Of a stretch of 35,982 bases of DNA, positions 1-9,761 are shown in pieces (the first letter of the stretch is position 1; each line of letters starts with the position of its first letter). The stretch spans positions 1 to 35,982 of the forward strand of contig CACEFI010000006.1 in the NCBI GenBank assembly GCA_902558795.1, written 5' to 3'. This DNA is from an uncultured Pelagibacteraceae bacterium (GTDB lineage Bacteria; Pseudomonadota; Alphaproteobacteria; Pelagibacterales; Pelagibacteraceae). The translations under genes were made by a program, and so were the position numbers. The notes beneath the pieces were generated by a model. The model did not search any database. It was not told the origin of the DNA and saw nothing but the letters and a program-made list of their open reading frames with translations.

Positions 1-260
1 CCAAAATTAATCTTAAAATGATTAAAAACGTAATTGGTAAGGATACTGTATCTGCTGTGAGGTCAGGTTTTTTTTGGGGTTACGCTGGTTTAATTGACAA
101 TATCGTTAAATTAATTAAGAAAGAAACCAGAAAATCTTTTAAAGTAATAATTACTGGAGGATTTTCTAATTTATTTAAAAAATCAATAAATACGAAAGTT
201 AGTCATAATAAAAATATTACTATTAACGGACTTATTAAGATCTCAAAATTAATTAAATAA
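1..260 (+). CDS. coaX: Type III pantothenate kinase, C-terminal part (truncated by window start)
   Basis: Frame is open upstream of the ORF-track Met at 18 (KINLKMIKNVIGKDTVSAVRSGFFWGYAGLID); the NVIGKxTVSAxxSGxxWGY motif is typical of CoaX C-termini; located just before rnj as in other alphaproteobacteria. Confidence 0.88.
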   Translation, partial: KINLKMIKNVIGKDTVSAVRSGFFWGYAGLIDNIVKLIKKETRKSFKVIITGGFSNLFKKSINTKVSHNKNITINGLIKISKLIK

Positions 261-261
261 T

Positions 262-1920
262 ATGAAAGATGAACTGTTATTTTGTCCATTAGGTGGATCT
301 GGTGAAATAGGAATGAACATGAACCTATTTGGTTATGGTCAACCTAGTGATCATAAATGGATAATGGTTGATATAGGTGTAACTTTTGCTGACGACACCA
401 TTCCTGGAGTTGATTTAATTTATCCTGATCCAGGCTTTATCGTTGAGAGAAAAGATAATTTACTTGGTATAGTGTTAACACATGCTCATGAAGATCATAT
501 TGGAGCAATTGCACATTTATGGCCACAACTTAAATGTAAAATTTATGCCACACCTTTCACGGCTGTTCTTATAAAAGAAAAATTTAGAGAAAAACATATA
601 GATATAACTAAAGATTTAAAAATTGTTGAATTGAATGGAACTGTATCTTTAGATCCTTTTGAAATTGAATACATAACTCTTACTCATTCCATTTTAGAGC
701 CAAATGGTTTAAGAATTAAAACTCCAGCAGGATCTATTTTACATACAGGTGATTGGAAAGTTGACCCTAATCCATTGATTGGAGATAAAATTAACGAAAA
801 TAGACTTAAAGAAATAGGAGAAGAAGGCGTTCTTGCTATGATTTGTGACTCTACCAATGTTTTTAGTGCTGGTAGATCAGGCTCAGAGTTAGATGTTAGA
901 AAAAATTTACTTAACGTTATGTCACGACTAAAGAAGAGAATTATTATAACCTCTTTTGCATCTAATGTGGCTAGAATGGAAACAGCTTTTTATTGTGCAG
1001 AGAAAACTGGCAGACAAATTTCACTTGTTGGAAGATCTATGCACAGAATTTATAAAGCTGCACGTCAGTGTGGTTACTTAAAAAATACTATTGAACCTAT
1101 TGATCCTAGAGAGGCAAAAAACTTTTCAAGAGAAAAAATTGTTTATTTATGTACCGGTAGCCAAGGCGAGCCAATGGGTGCAATGATGAGAATATCAAGT
1201 TACACACATCCAGATGTTTTTATTGAACAAGGTGATGCAGTTATATTTTCTTCTAAAATTATTCCTGGAAATGAAAAAAAACTTTACAAACTACATAATC
1301 AACTTGTGAAAGATGGTATTGAAGTTGTCTCTGAGGAAACAGAGTTTATTCATGTTTCTGGACACCCTAACAGAGAAGATCTTAAAGATATGTATAATTG
1401 GGTTAAACCAAAATGTGTAATACCAGTTCATGGTGAACACAGACATATGATTGAACACATCAATTTTGCTAAAGAAATGCAAGTCCCACACCCAGTTCAA
1501 GTTGAAAATGGAGATATAGTAAAATTGTATCCTGGAGATAAACCTGAGGTATATGATAAAGCGCCAAGTGGCAGACTGTATTTAGATGGAAATGTAAGTG
1601 TTGATGGAGATTCACAATCCATAAAAGATAGAAAAAATTTAAGTGCTAACGGCTATCTAGAAGTGACTATAATGATAACGCCAAAAGGTAATGTGCATAA
1701 TAACCCTGTATTATCTTATAGAGGTTTACCAGTCTATGATAAGGATGAGTTTGACTATGGTCTAGAATACGAAATAGAAAAAACAACCAGATCATTCAAA
1801 GTTGGAAGCAGGCAACAAGAACATAATTTAATTGATGCACTTAAAATAGCTTGTAGAAAATTTTCAAAAGAAAAAACTGGAAAAAAACCGTTTACCAATA
1901 TTAATTTAGTTAGAATTTAA
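262..1920 (+). CDS. rnj: Ribonuclease J family metallo-beta-lactamase/beta-CASP RNase
   Basis: 552 aa; HAHEDHIGA metal-binding motif, beta-CASP features (LCTGSQGEPMGAM, HVSGHPNREDL, PVHGEHRHM). Confidence 0.95.
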   Translation: MKDELLFCPLGGSGEIGMNMNLFGYGQPSDHKWIMVDIGVTFADDTIPGVDLIYPDPGFIVERKDNLLGIVLTHAHEDHIGAIAHLWPQLKCKIYATPFTAVLIKEKFREKHIDITKDLKIVELNGTVSLDPFEIEYITLTHSILEPNGLRIKTPAGSILHTGDWKVDPNPLIGDKINENRLKEIGEEGVLAMICDSTNVFSAGRSGSELDVRKNLLNVMSRLKKRIIITSFASNVARMETAFYCAEKTGRQISLVGRSMHRIYKAARQCGYLKNTIEPIDPREAKNFSREKIVYLCTGSQGEPMGAMMRISSYTHPDVFIEQGDAVIFSSKIIPGNEKKLYKLHNQLVKDGIEVVSEETEFIHVSGHPNREDLKDMYNWVKPKCVIPVHGEHRHMIEHINFAKEMQVPHPVQVENGDIVKLYPGDKPEVYDKAPSGRLYLDGNVSVDGDSQSIKDRKNLSANGYLEVTIMITPKGNVHNNPVLSYRGLPVYDKDEFDYGLEYEIEKTTRSFKVGSRQQEHNLIDALKIACRKFSKEKTGKKPFTNINLVRI

Positions 1921-2165
1921 TGAGCGTAACAGGCCTAGCAATAATTTATATAATTATTTGGTGGATAGTTTTTTTTGCAATATTGCCAATTGATGTAAAT
2001 AGGTCAAAAACAATCAAAATTGAAGGCGAGGATCCTGGATCACCAGAAAATCCAAAAATGTTAAAAAAGTTCCTTTATTGTACAGGTATTACTACTATAA
2101 TTTTTATTATTATTTATATACTAATAAAATTTGAATATTTGAATTTAAGAAATATTATTACTTAA
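1920..2165 (+). CDS. DUF1467 family small membrane protein
   Basis: 81 aa, two hydrophobic segments, WWIVFFAILPID...EDPGSPENPKMLKK; position between rnj and proS is typical for DUF1467. Confidence 0.8.
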   Translation: MSVTGLAIIYIIIWWIVFFAILPIDVNRSKTIKIEGEDPGSPENPKMLKKFLYCTGITTIIFIIIYILIKFEYLNLRNIIT

Positions 2166-2166
2166 G

Positions 2167-3501
2167 ATGCTTTTATCAAAATCTTTCATTCCAATATTAA
2201 AAAATAATCCTTCCGAAGCTAAGATTAAATCTCATCAACTAATGTTGAGAGTAGGAATGATCAAACAAGCTTCAGCGGGTATTTATTCTTGGTTGCCTCT
2301 TGGATTCAAAGTGATGAAAAAAATTGAAGCTATAGTAAGACAAGAACAAGATAAAATTGGTGCACAAGAAATTTTAATGCCTACAATTCAATCAAGTGAA
2401 ATTTGGAAAGAAAGTGGAAGATACGATGATTATGGAGAGGAAATGCTTAGAATTAAAGATCGTCAAGATAGAGAAATGCTTTACGGTCCAACTAATGAAG
2501 AACAAGTAACTGAAATTTTTAGATCCTCATTTAAATCTTATAAATCATTACCTCAACTTCTATATCACATACAATGGAAGTTTAGAGATGAGATAAGACC
2601 TCGATTTGGAATTATGAGAGGAAGGGAATTCTATATGAAAGATGCTTATTCATTTGATGTTACAGATGAAGATGCATTTTATTCCTATAACAAATTTTTT
2701 TTATCTTACTTAAGAACTTTTAAAAGATTATCATTAACAGCAATTCCAATGGCTGCAGATACAGGTCCTATAGGAGGTAATTTATCTCATGAATTTATAA
2801 TTTTAGCTGACACAGGTGAAAGTAAAATTTTTACTGACAAAAGAATTTTTGATTTAACAAGTGAGGGTACTAATTTAGAAAAATCTTCGTTAGAACAAAT
2901 GCGTAAAAAATATGAGCAGTTTTATTCAGTAACAGATGAAAAATTTAATAAAGATGAATTTGAAAAAATAGTTTCAAAAGAAAATAGACTAATTACAAAA
3001 GGTATTGAGGTAGGTCATATATTTTATTTTGGTGACAAATACTCAAAAGCTATGGATGCTGCAGTTGATCTTCCTGGTGGTAAAAAGGATTTCGTTAAAA
3101 TGGGTTCTTACGGTATTGGTGTGTCAAGGTTAGTAGGGGCAATAATTGAGGCTAAATATGATGATAAAAACGAAATCATGAAATGGCCATTGTCTGTTGC
3201 TCCATATGATATTTCACTGATACCTATGATAAATAAAAATGATAACTCTGCTCTTGAAAAGGCCAATAATATTAATTTGGAACTTATAAAAAATAGTATT
3301 GATGCAATTATCGATGATACTGATGAAAACTATTCATCAAAAATAAAAAAGATGAATTTAATTGGAGCTCCATATCAAATTGTTATAGGAAAAAAATCTG
3401 AGGGTGATCTTCTTGAATTTAAGGAGACGGGTGGTGAAACTCAGAATTTAAGTTTAGATAAAATAATTGAAATTATAAAAAAACAAAAAGCTTCAAATTG
3501 A
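2167..3501 (+). CDS. proS: Prolyl-tRNA synthetase (short alphaproteobacterial type without INS editing domain)
   Basis: 444 aa; class II motifs (LMLRVGMIKQASAGIYSWLPLG, GPTNEEQVTEIFR, RPRFGIMRGREFYMKDAYSF). Confidence 0.95.
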   Translation: MLLSKSFIPILKNNPSEAKIKSHQLMLRVGMIKQASAGIYSWLPLGFKVMKKIEAIVRQEQDKIGAQEILMPTIQSSEIWKESGRYDDYGEEMLRIKDRQDREMLYGPTNEEQVTEIFRSSFKSYKSLPQLLYHIQWKFRDEIRPRFGIMRGREFYMKDAYSFDVTDEDAFYSYNKFFLSYLRTFKRLSLTAIPMAADTGPIGGNLSHEFIILADTGESKIFTDKRIFDLTSEGTNLEKSSLEQMRKKYEQFYSVTDEKFNKDEFEKIVSKENRLITKGIEVGHIFYFGDKYSKAMDAAVDLPGGKKDFVKMGSYGIGVSRLVGAIIEAKYDDKNEIMKWPLSVAPYDISLIPMINKNDNSALEKANNINLELIKNSIDAIIDDTDENYSSKIKKMNLIGAPYQIVIGKKSEGDLLEFKETGGETQNLSLDKIIEIIKKQKASN

Positions 3502-4733
3502 TTTCTACGTTAGAAAAAGAAATTACTTTTAGATTTTTAAAAGCTAGAAAAAAAGATGGCTTTTTAAATGTTATATCAATTTTTTCCTTTATAGGTATTA
3601 GTCTGGGTGTTGCAGTTTTGATAATTGTTATGTCTGTTATGAATGGGTTTAGAACAGAGTTGATAAATAAGATTGTCGGATTTAACCCACATATAACTGT
3701 AAAATCTTACGATAAAAATGGAATTGATCGTGACAAACTAAATAATAATAATTTAAATTTTATTACTAAGAATTTAATTTTTAGCAACTCTGGCGAGGCT
3801 ATTATTTTAAAAAATAATACTTCCAAGGGAATAGTTTTAAGAGGATATCAAACCAAAGAATTTTCTAATTTAACAATAATTAAAAATGATAAATTTAAAG
3901 GCGACAAATCTAAGTTAGATAAAAACTCTATATCTATAGGTAATGAACTAAGCTTTAGTTTGGATCTTAAAATAGGAAATAAAATAACTCTTATGTCTCC
4001 ATCAGGAGTAGAAACAATTATTGGAAGTATGCCAAAACAAAAAACTTTTGAGATAACATCAATTTTTAATAGTGGACTAGCTGATTTTGATAACAATATA
4101 GCTATTATTAATTTAGATACATTAGATGATTTTTTTGGCTTTGAAAAAAAAGATAGAAACTTAGAAATTTATTTAAAAGATCCAAAAAATATCGAAGAAC
4201 AAAAACAAATAGTTCAAAAAATTTTTGATCAAGAATTTATTTACACTTGGGCAGATATGAATAGCTCTTTATTTTCTGCATTAAAAGTCGAAAGAAATGT
4301 TATGTTTATAATTTTATCATTAATAATTATTGTAGCTGCATTTAATATCATATCTGGATTGACAATTTTAGTTAAGAATAAAACAAGAGACATAGCAATA
4401 TTAAAATCAATTGGTGTTTTAAATAGATCAATTGTTAAAATATTTTTTCTGGTAGGTGTTATAATTGGAACTTCAGCAACAATTTTTGGAATCTTTTTAG
4501 GAGTTACATTTTCATTATATATAGAAAATTTTAGACAATTTTTAAGCTCAACTTTTAATATTAGTTTATTCCCTGAGGAAATTTACTTTTTAAGTACGAT
4601 GCCTTCAGAGATTAATCCGTATTCAATCTTGATAATATCAATTTGCTCGATATTAATAACCATTATTGTTTCAATATTTCCTGCATTTAAAGCAGCGAAT
4701 TTAGATCCAATTCAAGCATTAAAATATGAATAA
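3498..4733 (+). CDS. lolC: Lipoprotein-releasing ABC transporter permease (LolC/LolE family)
   Basis: 411 aa; N-terminal FxxxRKKDGFLNVISIFSFIGISLGVAVLIIVMSVMNGF, C-terminal FPAFKAANLDPIQALKYE; TTG start overlapping the proS stop; followed by lolD. Confidence 0.92.
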   Translation: MISTLEKEITFRFLKARKKDGFLNVISIFSFIGISLGVAVLIIVMSVMNGFRTELINKIVGFNPHITVKSYDKNGIDRDKLNNNNLNFITKNLIFSNSGEAIILKNNTSKGIVLRGYQTKEFSNLTIIKNDKFKGDKSKLDKNSISIGNELSFSLDLKIGNKITLMSPSGVETIIGSMPKQKTFEITSIFNSGLADFDNNIAIINLDTLDDFFGFEKKDRNLEIYLKDPKNIEEQKQIVQKIFDQEFIYTWADMNSSLFSALKVERNVMFIILSLIIIVAAFNIISGLTILVKNKTRDIAILKSIGVLNRSIVKIFFLVGVIIGTSATIFGIFLGVTFSLYIENFRQFLSSTFNISLFPEEIYFLSTMPSEINPYSILIISICSILITIIVSIFPAFKAANLDPIQALKYE

Positions 4734-5403
4734 TTTTTTAGAATTAAAGAATATTTCAAAGCACTTTAATATTGAAAAGAAAATTAAAGTCTTAAAAAAT
4801 CTGTCATATAATTTTAAAAAAGGAAAAATGTATGCCCTAATGGGTCCTTCAGGATCTGGAAAATCAACATTATTAAATTTAATTTCTTTAATAGATAGAC
4901 CTACAATTGGGTCTATTAAATTTAATGATGACTTAATTAATTTTTCAAATAATAAAAAAAACGATATTTTCAGAGCTAAAAATATTGGTATTGTTTATCA
5001 ACAAAATAATTTGCTATCTGATTTTACAGCTTTAGAGAACGTCTATTTAGCAAATTTATCTATAAATAATGATAGGGACTCAGCGAGAACTAAAGCAATA
5101 GATTTATTAAAAAAAATTGGATTATCAAATAGATTAAATCATTTTCCCTCTCAATTATCTGGTGGAGAGTGTCAGCGTGTTGCAATTGGTAGAGCAATTA
5201 TTAATGATCCTGAAATAATTCTTGCTGACGAACCTACAGGAAGTTTAGATTTAAATACTGCTAAAGAAATATTTCAACTTTTAAATAGTCAAAAAAAACC
5301 TAATAGACTTATAATATTTGCAACCCATAATAGATTTTTTGCTAATAAGGCAGATTGCCTTTTGGAGATGACAGATGGTAGTATAAAAACTACTAATGCC
5401 TGA
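4726..5403 (+). CDS. lolD: Lipoprotein-releasing ABC transporter ATP-binding protein
   Basis: 225 aa; Walker A GPSGSGKST, signature LSGGECQRVAIGRA, Walker B ILADEPTGSLD. Confidence 0.95.
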   Translation: MNNFLELKNISKHFNIEKKIKVLKNLSYNFKKGKMYALMGPSGSGKSTLLNLISLIDRPTIGSIKFNDDLINFSNNKKNDIFRAKNIGIVYQQNNLLSDFTALENVYLANLSINNDRDSARTKAIDLLKKIGLSNRLNHFPSQLSGGECQRVAIGRAIINDPEIILADEPTGSLDLNTAKEIFQLLNSQKKPNRLIIFATHNRFFANKADCLLEMTDGSIKTTNA

Positions 5404-8400
5404 GTCTTCTTACCAAAATTTTAATCATCTAAAAATACATTCACAATACTCGATTTGTGAAGGTGCTGTTAAAATTGATAATTTACAAGATTTTTCAAAA
5501 TCAAACAAAATAAAAGCATTAGGTCTTTGTGATACATCAAATTTATGTGGTGCATTAGAATTTGCTGAAAAAATTTCTAAAGTTGGCACACAACCAATAA
5601 TTGGCACTCAAATTAATTTTAAATATGGTGACTGTATCGGCTTACTACCTTTATTTGCACTTAACGAAGAAGGCTATAAAAGAATAATTAAATTATCATC
5701 TACTTCATTTCTTGAAAATAATGAACTTTCTGATCCACACATTGATTTTAATGAATTATTTGAAGATAATACCGGTGTCGCTATTTTTTCTGGATCTATT
5801 TTTGGATTTTTTGGTGAATTATTTAATAAAGGAAAATTCAGTGAAATTCTTAAATTGTATAAAAAACTTAAATCCAATTTTGGCGATCGATTTTATTTAG
5901 AGATACAAAGACACGGTGATAATAATGAACTAGGTTTTGAAAAATTCAACTTAAATAAATCCTTAGAATTAGAAATTCCTTTAATTGCAACAAACGAAGT
6001 TTTCTATTTAGAAAAAGATATGCATGAAGCACATGATGCATTAATTTGTATTGGTAATAAAACTTATGTGAATGAAAAATCTAGAATAAGACTAAGTAAT
6101 CAACATTATTTTAAAGATAATTTAGAAATGACTGAATTATTTGCAGATTTACCTGAAGCTTTAGAAAATAATTATAATTTCCCTTTAAGATGTAATTTTA
6201 GACCATTATTTTCAAGTCCAATTTTACCTAACATAAGTTCTGAAAAAGGAGGAAATGCAGATGACCTTTTAAAAAAAAACTCTTTTCATGGTTTGAGAAT
6301 TAAATTTGATAAAGTTTTTGGTGTTAAAGTTAATGATCTGGACAATAATAAAACATATCTAGATTACAAAGATAGATTAGAGCATGAATTATCAATTATA
6401 ATTCAAATGAAATATTCAAGTTATTTCCTTATTGTTTCTGATTATATTAAATGGGCAAAAAACAATGATATTCCTGTTGGCCCTGGCAGAGGTTCAGGAG
6501 CTGGATCTTTAGTTGCATGGTGCCTTTCAATAACAGATGTTGACCCAATTAAATTTAATTTAATTTTTGAAAGATTTTTAAATCCTGACCGTATTTCAAT
6601 GCCAGACTTTGACATCGACTTTTGTGAGGAAAAAAGAGATCTTGTATTTGAATATTTAACAAAAAAATATCAAGATAGTGTCGCTCATATTATTACTTTT
6701 GGTAAATTAAAAGCAAGAATGGTTATTAGAGACGTTGGCAGGGTATTAGGTTTACCTTATGGTTTTGTTGATAGTATTTCAAAAATGATTCCTTTCGATC
6801 CTTCAAGACCTCAAAGTTTATCTCAATGTATTGCAGGTGAACCAAGATTACAAAAACTCGTAAATGAGGACCCTAGAGTAAAAAAATTAACTGATCTTTC
6901 TCTAAAACTTGAAGGTCTCAATCGAAACGTAGCAACACATGCTGCTGGTGTTGTTATAGCTGACAAAAAACTTACAGAAGTAGTACCTTTATATAAAGAT
7001 GTTACGGCCAATTTATTATTACCATCTACACAGTTTGACATGTATTCTGCAGAAAATGCAGGATTAGTAAAATTTGATTTTTTAGGATTAAAAACACTTA
7101 CAGTTATTAATAATACTCAAAAATTAGTCAAAAAAATTGATAAAGATTTTGATATTGAAAATATCAGTTACGAAGATCAAAAAGTATTCGATTTATTATC
7201 TAGCGGTAATACTGTTGGACTATTTCAAGTTGAAAGTGCTGGAATGAGAGAAGCTCTTATACAGATGAAACCTAATCATATCGAAGATATTATTGCTTTA
7301 GTTGCTCTCTATAGGCCAGGCCCAATGAGCAATATTCCTATCTATAATGATTGCAAACATGGAAGACAAACCCCAGATTATCTTCATCCTTTATTAGAAG
7401 ATATTTTGAAACCAACATATGGTGTAATTATATATCAAGAGCAAGTAATGCAAATTGCTCAAAAATTATCTGGTTTTACAGCAGGTCAAGCTGATCTTCT
7501 TAGAAGAGCAATGGGAAAAAAGAAAAGGTCAGAATTAGAAAAACAGAAACAAGGTTTTATTACAGGAGCACTGAAAAATGGTATAGCAAAAGATGTTGCG
7601 GCTGGCATTTTTCTAAAGATAGAACCTTTTGCAGAATATGGTTTTAACAAAAGTCACGCAGCAGCTTACGCTATTATATCTTATCAAACAGCTTTCTTAA
7701 AAACTTACTATCCTAAAGAATTTATTGCAGCATCAATGACAATGGATATTTCAAATCAAAACAAATTAAGTGAATTTTATGAAGAACTAAAAAGACTAGA
7801 AGTTGACATAGTCAGACCTGACATTAATGAATGTTTTGCTGATTTTAGAACAATTGAAAATAAATTCTATTATGCTTTAGGAGGTATAAAGGCTGTTGGA
7901 TACGAAGCTATTTCTAATATTGTTAAGGAAAGAACTGAAAATGGTAAATTTCGATCTATAAATGATTTTTTAAATAGAGTTAATCCAAAAGACATGAATA
8001 AATTACAATTAGAAGGTTTAGTTAAAGCTGGAGCTTTTGATAATATAAATAAAAATCGACAATCACTTTTTGACTCAATCCCAAATTTTATTCTTAAAAC
8101 TAAAAATATATTTGAAAATAAATCTGCAAATCAAATAGATTTATTTGCTGAAGATGAAATTTCAGAAAATGATATTATTAATGAAATAGATGATTGGAAA
8201 TTTGAAGAACGTTTATCTAAAGAATTTGAAGCTGTTGGTTTTTTTATTTCAGATCATCCATTAAATCAATTTACTGAAATTTTTAATGACTATAAGATTA
8301 TTGAATATTCAAATTTTAATTCTAATGACGAAACAAGAGAAGCTAATATCGCTGCAACTTTATTAAAAGTTCAAGAAAGAAAAACCGCAAAAGGTAATTC

Positions 8401-8812
8401 TTATGCAGTACTAAAGTTAACTGATTTAAGTGGTGTTTTTGAATTATTTATTTTTTCAGATATTTTAGAATTAAATCGAGAAATTTTAAAAGAAGGAAGT
8501 TCTTTATTATTAACTTTGGCTAAAAGTATTTCAAATGATGAAAACAGATTTAAAAGACTTAATGTGCAAAAAATTGGATCTTTAATGGATCTTTTTAATA
8601 GCCCAATTAAAGAAGTTTCTTTTGATGTGAATTCAGAGGAAAATTTGGATATTATTTCAAAAACTATCGCTGAAGATGGTAAAACTGAGGTTAATTTTAA
8701 TATAGCTATTGAAGATAAAACTTTGAAATTTAAACTTAAAAAAACTAGGAATGTTGACCGAAAAACACTTAATCTTCTTCGAAAAAGAGAAATTTCTAGC
8801 ATTATAAACTAA
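5396..8812 (+). CDS. dnaE: DNA polymerase III subunit alpha
   Basis: 1138 aa; PHP domain start (HLKIHSQYSICEGAVKI), GPGRGSGAGSLVAWCLSITDVDP, FLNPDRISMPDFDIDFCEEKRD, YGVIIYQEQVMQIAQ. Confidence 0.98.
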   Translation: MPESSYQNFNHLKIHSQYSICEGAVKIDNLQDFSKSNKIKALGLCDTSNLCGALEFAEKISKVGTQPIIGTQINFKYGDCIGLLPLFALNEEGYKRIIKLSSTSFLENNELSDPHIDFNELFEDNTGVAIFSGSIFGFFGELFNKGKFSEILKLYKKLKSNFGDRFYLEIQRHGDNNELGFEKFNLNKSLELEIPLIATNEVFYLEKDMHEAHDALICIGNKTYVNEKSRIRLSNQHYFKDNLEMTELFADLPEALENNYNFPLRCNFRPLFSSPILPNISSEKGGNADDLLKKNSFHGLRIKFDKVFGVKVNDLDNNKTYLDYKDRLEHELSIIIQMKYSSYFLIVSDYIKWAKNNDIPVGPGRGSGAGSLVAWCLSITDVDPIKFNLIFERFLNPDRISMPDFDIDFCEEKRDLVFEYLTKKYQDSVAHIITFGKLKARMVIRDVGRVLGLPYGFVDSISKMIPFDPSRPQSLSQCIAGEPRLQKLVNEDPRVKKLTDLSLKLEGLNRNVATHAAGVVIADKKLTEVVPLYKDVTANLLLPSTQFDMYSAENAGLVKFDFLGLKTLTVINNTQKLVKKIDKDFDIENISYEDQKVFDLLSSGNTVGLFQVESAGMREALIQMKPNHIEDIIALVALYRPGPMSNIPIYNDCKHGRQTPDYLHPLLEDILKPTYGVIIYQEQVMQIAQKLSGFTAGQADLLRRAMGKKKRSELEKQKQGFITGALKNGIAKDVAAGIFLKIEPFAEYGFNKSHAAAYAIISYQTAFLKTYYPKEFIAASMTMDISNQNKLSEFYEELKRLEVDIVRPDINECFADFRTIENKFYYALGGIKAVGYEAISNIVKERTENGKFRSINDFLNRVNPKDMNKLQLEGLVKAGAFDNINKNRQSLFDSIPNFILKTKNIFENKSANQIDLFAEDEISENDIINEIDDWKFEERLSKEFEAVGFFISDHPLNQFTEIFNDYKIIEYSNFNSNDETREANIAATLLKVQERKTAKGNSYAVLKLTDLSGVFELFIFSDILELNREILKEGSSLLLTLAKSISNDENRFKRLNVQKIGSLMDLFNSPIKEVSFDVNSEENLDIISKTIAEDGKTEVNFNIAIEDKTLKFKLKKTRNVDRKTLNLLRKREISSIIN

Positions 8813-8819
8813 ATAAAAC

Positions 8820-8848
8820 TTGTTAATTTCATCAATTATTAGTAAATA
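8820..8848 (+). promoter_or_regulatory. Candidate sigma70-type promoter for rpsB
   Basis: TTGTTA (8820-8825), 17-nt spacer, TAAATA (8843-8848) in the dnaE-rpsB gap; weak consensus in AT-rich DNA. Confidence 0.3.
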
Positions 8849-8862
8849 AAGCCTAATTTAAA

Positions 8863-8941
8863 TTAACACGCACACAGTTGTTGGTTTTATACCTCCGGTC
8901 CTTAATTGGAAATTACTGTGGTGGCTTAACCGGGAATAAAT
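8863..8941 (+). ncRNA. Candidate ribosomal protein S2 (rpsB) leader RNA, cis-regulatory
   Basis: One of the few real intergenic gaps (8813-8941) and locally GC-enriched. CACAGT 8873-8878 pairs with ACTGTG 8915-8920; CCGGT 8895-8899 pairs with ACCGG 8929-8933; TAATT 8903-8907 pairs with AATTA 8911-8915. Directly abuts the rpsB start. A candidate structured RNA before rpsB has been described in Candidatus Pelagibacter. Confidence 0.8.
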
Positions 8942-9760
8942 ATGAAAATACCTAACATAACAATACAACAATTATTAGAAGCAGGCGTCCATTTAGGACA
9001 CAAAACATTAAGATGGAACCCAAAAATGAAAAAATACATTTTTGGAAAAAGAGACTCAATCCATATAATTGACCTAACTCAAACATTAGAATTGACTAAA
9101 GTTGCTTTAGAAAAGGTTTACACAACTATAGCAAATAATGGAAAAATTTTATTTGTATCTACTAAAAAACAAGCTTCAGAAGCTATTGCTGAAGTTGCTA
9201 AAGAAACAGACCAGTACTTTGTAAATTACAGATGGCTAGGTGGTATGCTTACTAATTGGGGAACTATATCAGGCTCTATAAAAAAAATGAAAAAATATGA
9301 AGCTGATCTAGTTGCTGAAAATAGAGGTTTTACAAAAAAAGAACTTCTAAAAATGAGCGTTAAAAAAGATAAGCTTGAAAGATCATTAGGAGGAATTGCT
9401 GAAATGAAAAAGACTCCTGATTTAGTTTTTATAATTGACACTAACTACGAGTCACTAGCGATCGCAGAGTCTGTAAAATTAGGAATACCTATAATTGCTA
9501 TTCTTGATAGCAACTCTAACCCAGATAATATTGATTACCCAATCCCTGGTAATGATGATGCTCGAAGATCTATAGATTTGTATTGCAATCTAATCAAAGA
9601 GACTATCAATAACGCTAAGAGCTCAATTCCAGCTCCTGAACCTAAAAAAGAAGTTGCTCAGGACACAAAAGAAAAAACCCAAGGAAAAACAGTTCAAGAG
9701 ATTGATAGAGAAAAACTAGATGAAAAATTTTCAAAAGAAAAAAAGGAGACCTTAAATTAA
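8942..9760 (+). CDS. rpsB: 30S ribosomal protein S2
   Basis: 272 aa; [63 protein letters not shown]; lysine/glutamate-rich C-terminal extension. Confidence 0.98.
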   Translation: MKIPNITIQQLLEAGVHLGHKTLRWNPKMKKYIFGKRDSIHIIDLTQTLELTKVALEKVYTTIANNGKILFVSTKKQASEAIAEVAKETDQYFVNYRWLGGMLTNWGTISGSIKKMKKYEADLVAENRGFTKKELLKMSVKKDKLERSLGGIAEMKKTPDLVFIIDTNYESLAIAESVKLGIPIIAILDSNSNPDNIDYPIPGNDDARRSIDLYCNLIKETINNAKSSIPAPEPKKEVAQDTKEKTQGKTVQEIDREKLDEKFSKEKKETLN

Positions 9761-9761
9761 T

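Noticed and set aside
1291-1500. Antisense ORF in rnj
   Set aside because: Short, no recognisable domain, opposite a conserved gene.
3848-4096. Antisense ORF in lolC
   Set aside because: Short spurious ORF opposite a conserved gene.
3498-5403. Membrane protein plus ABC ATPase pair as a possible antimicrobial-peptide/toxin exporter
   Set aside because: Sequence motifs and proS-lolC-lolD-dnaE synteny identify the lipoprotein release system.
5425-5900. Small antisense and alternate-frame ORFs in dnaE (5425-5607 -, 5674-5877 -, 5712-5900 +)
   Set aside because: Overlap the PHP domain coding region of dnaE; no independent support.
6823-7041. Antisense ORF in dnaE
   Set aside because: Opposite the conserved polymerase core.
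8401-8802. 133-aa antisense ORF opposite dnaE 3' end
   Set aside because: Lies fully antisense to a clear dnaE domain; Ser/Phe/Leu-rich composition is the expected mirror of Lys/Glu/Asn-rich sense codons; no family recognised.
9226-9441. Antisense ORF in rpsB
   Set aside because: Opposite conserved S2; no domain.
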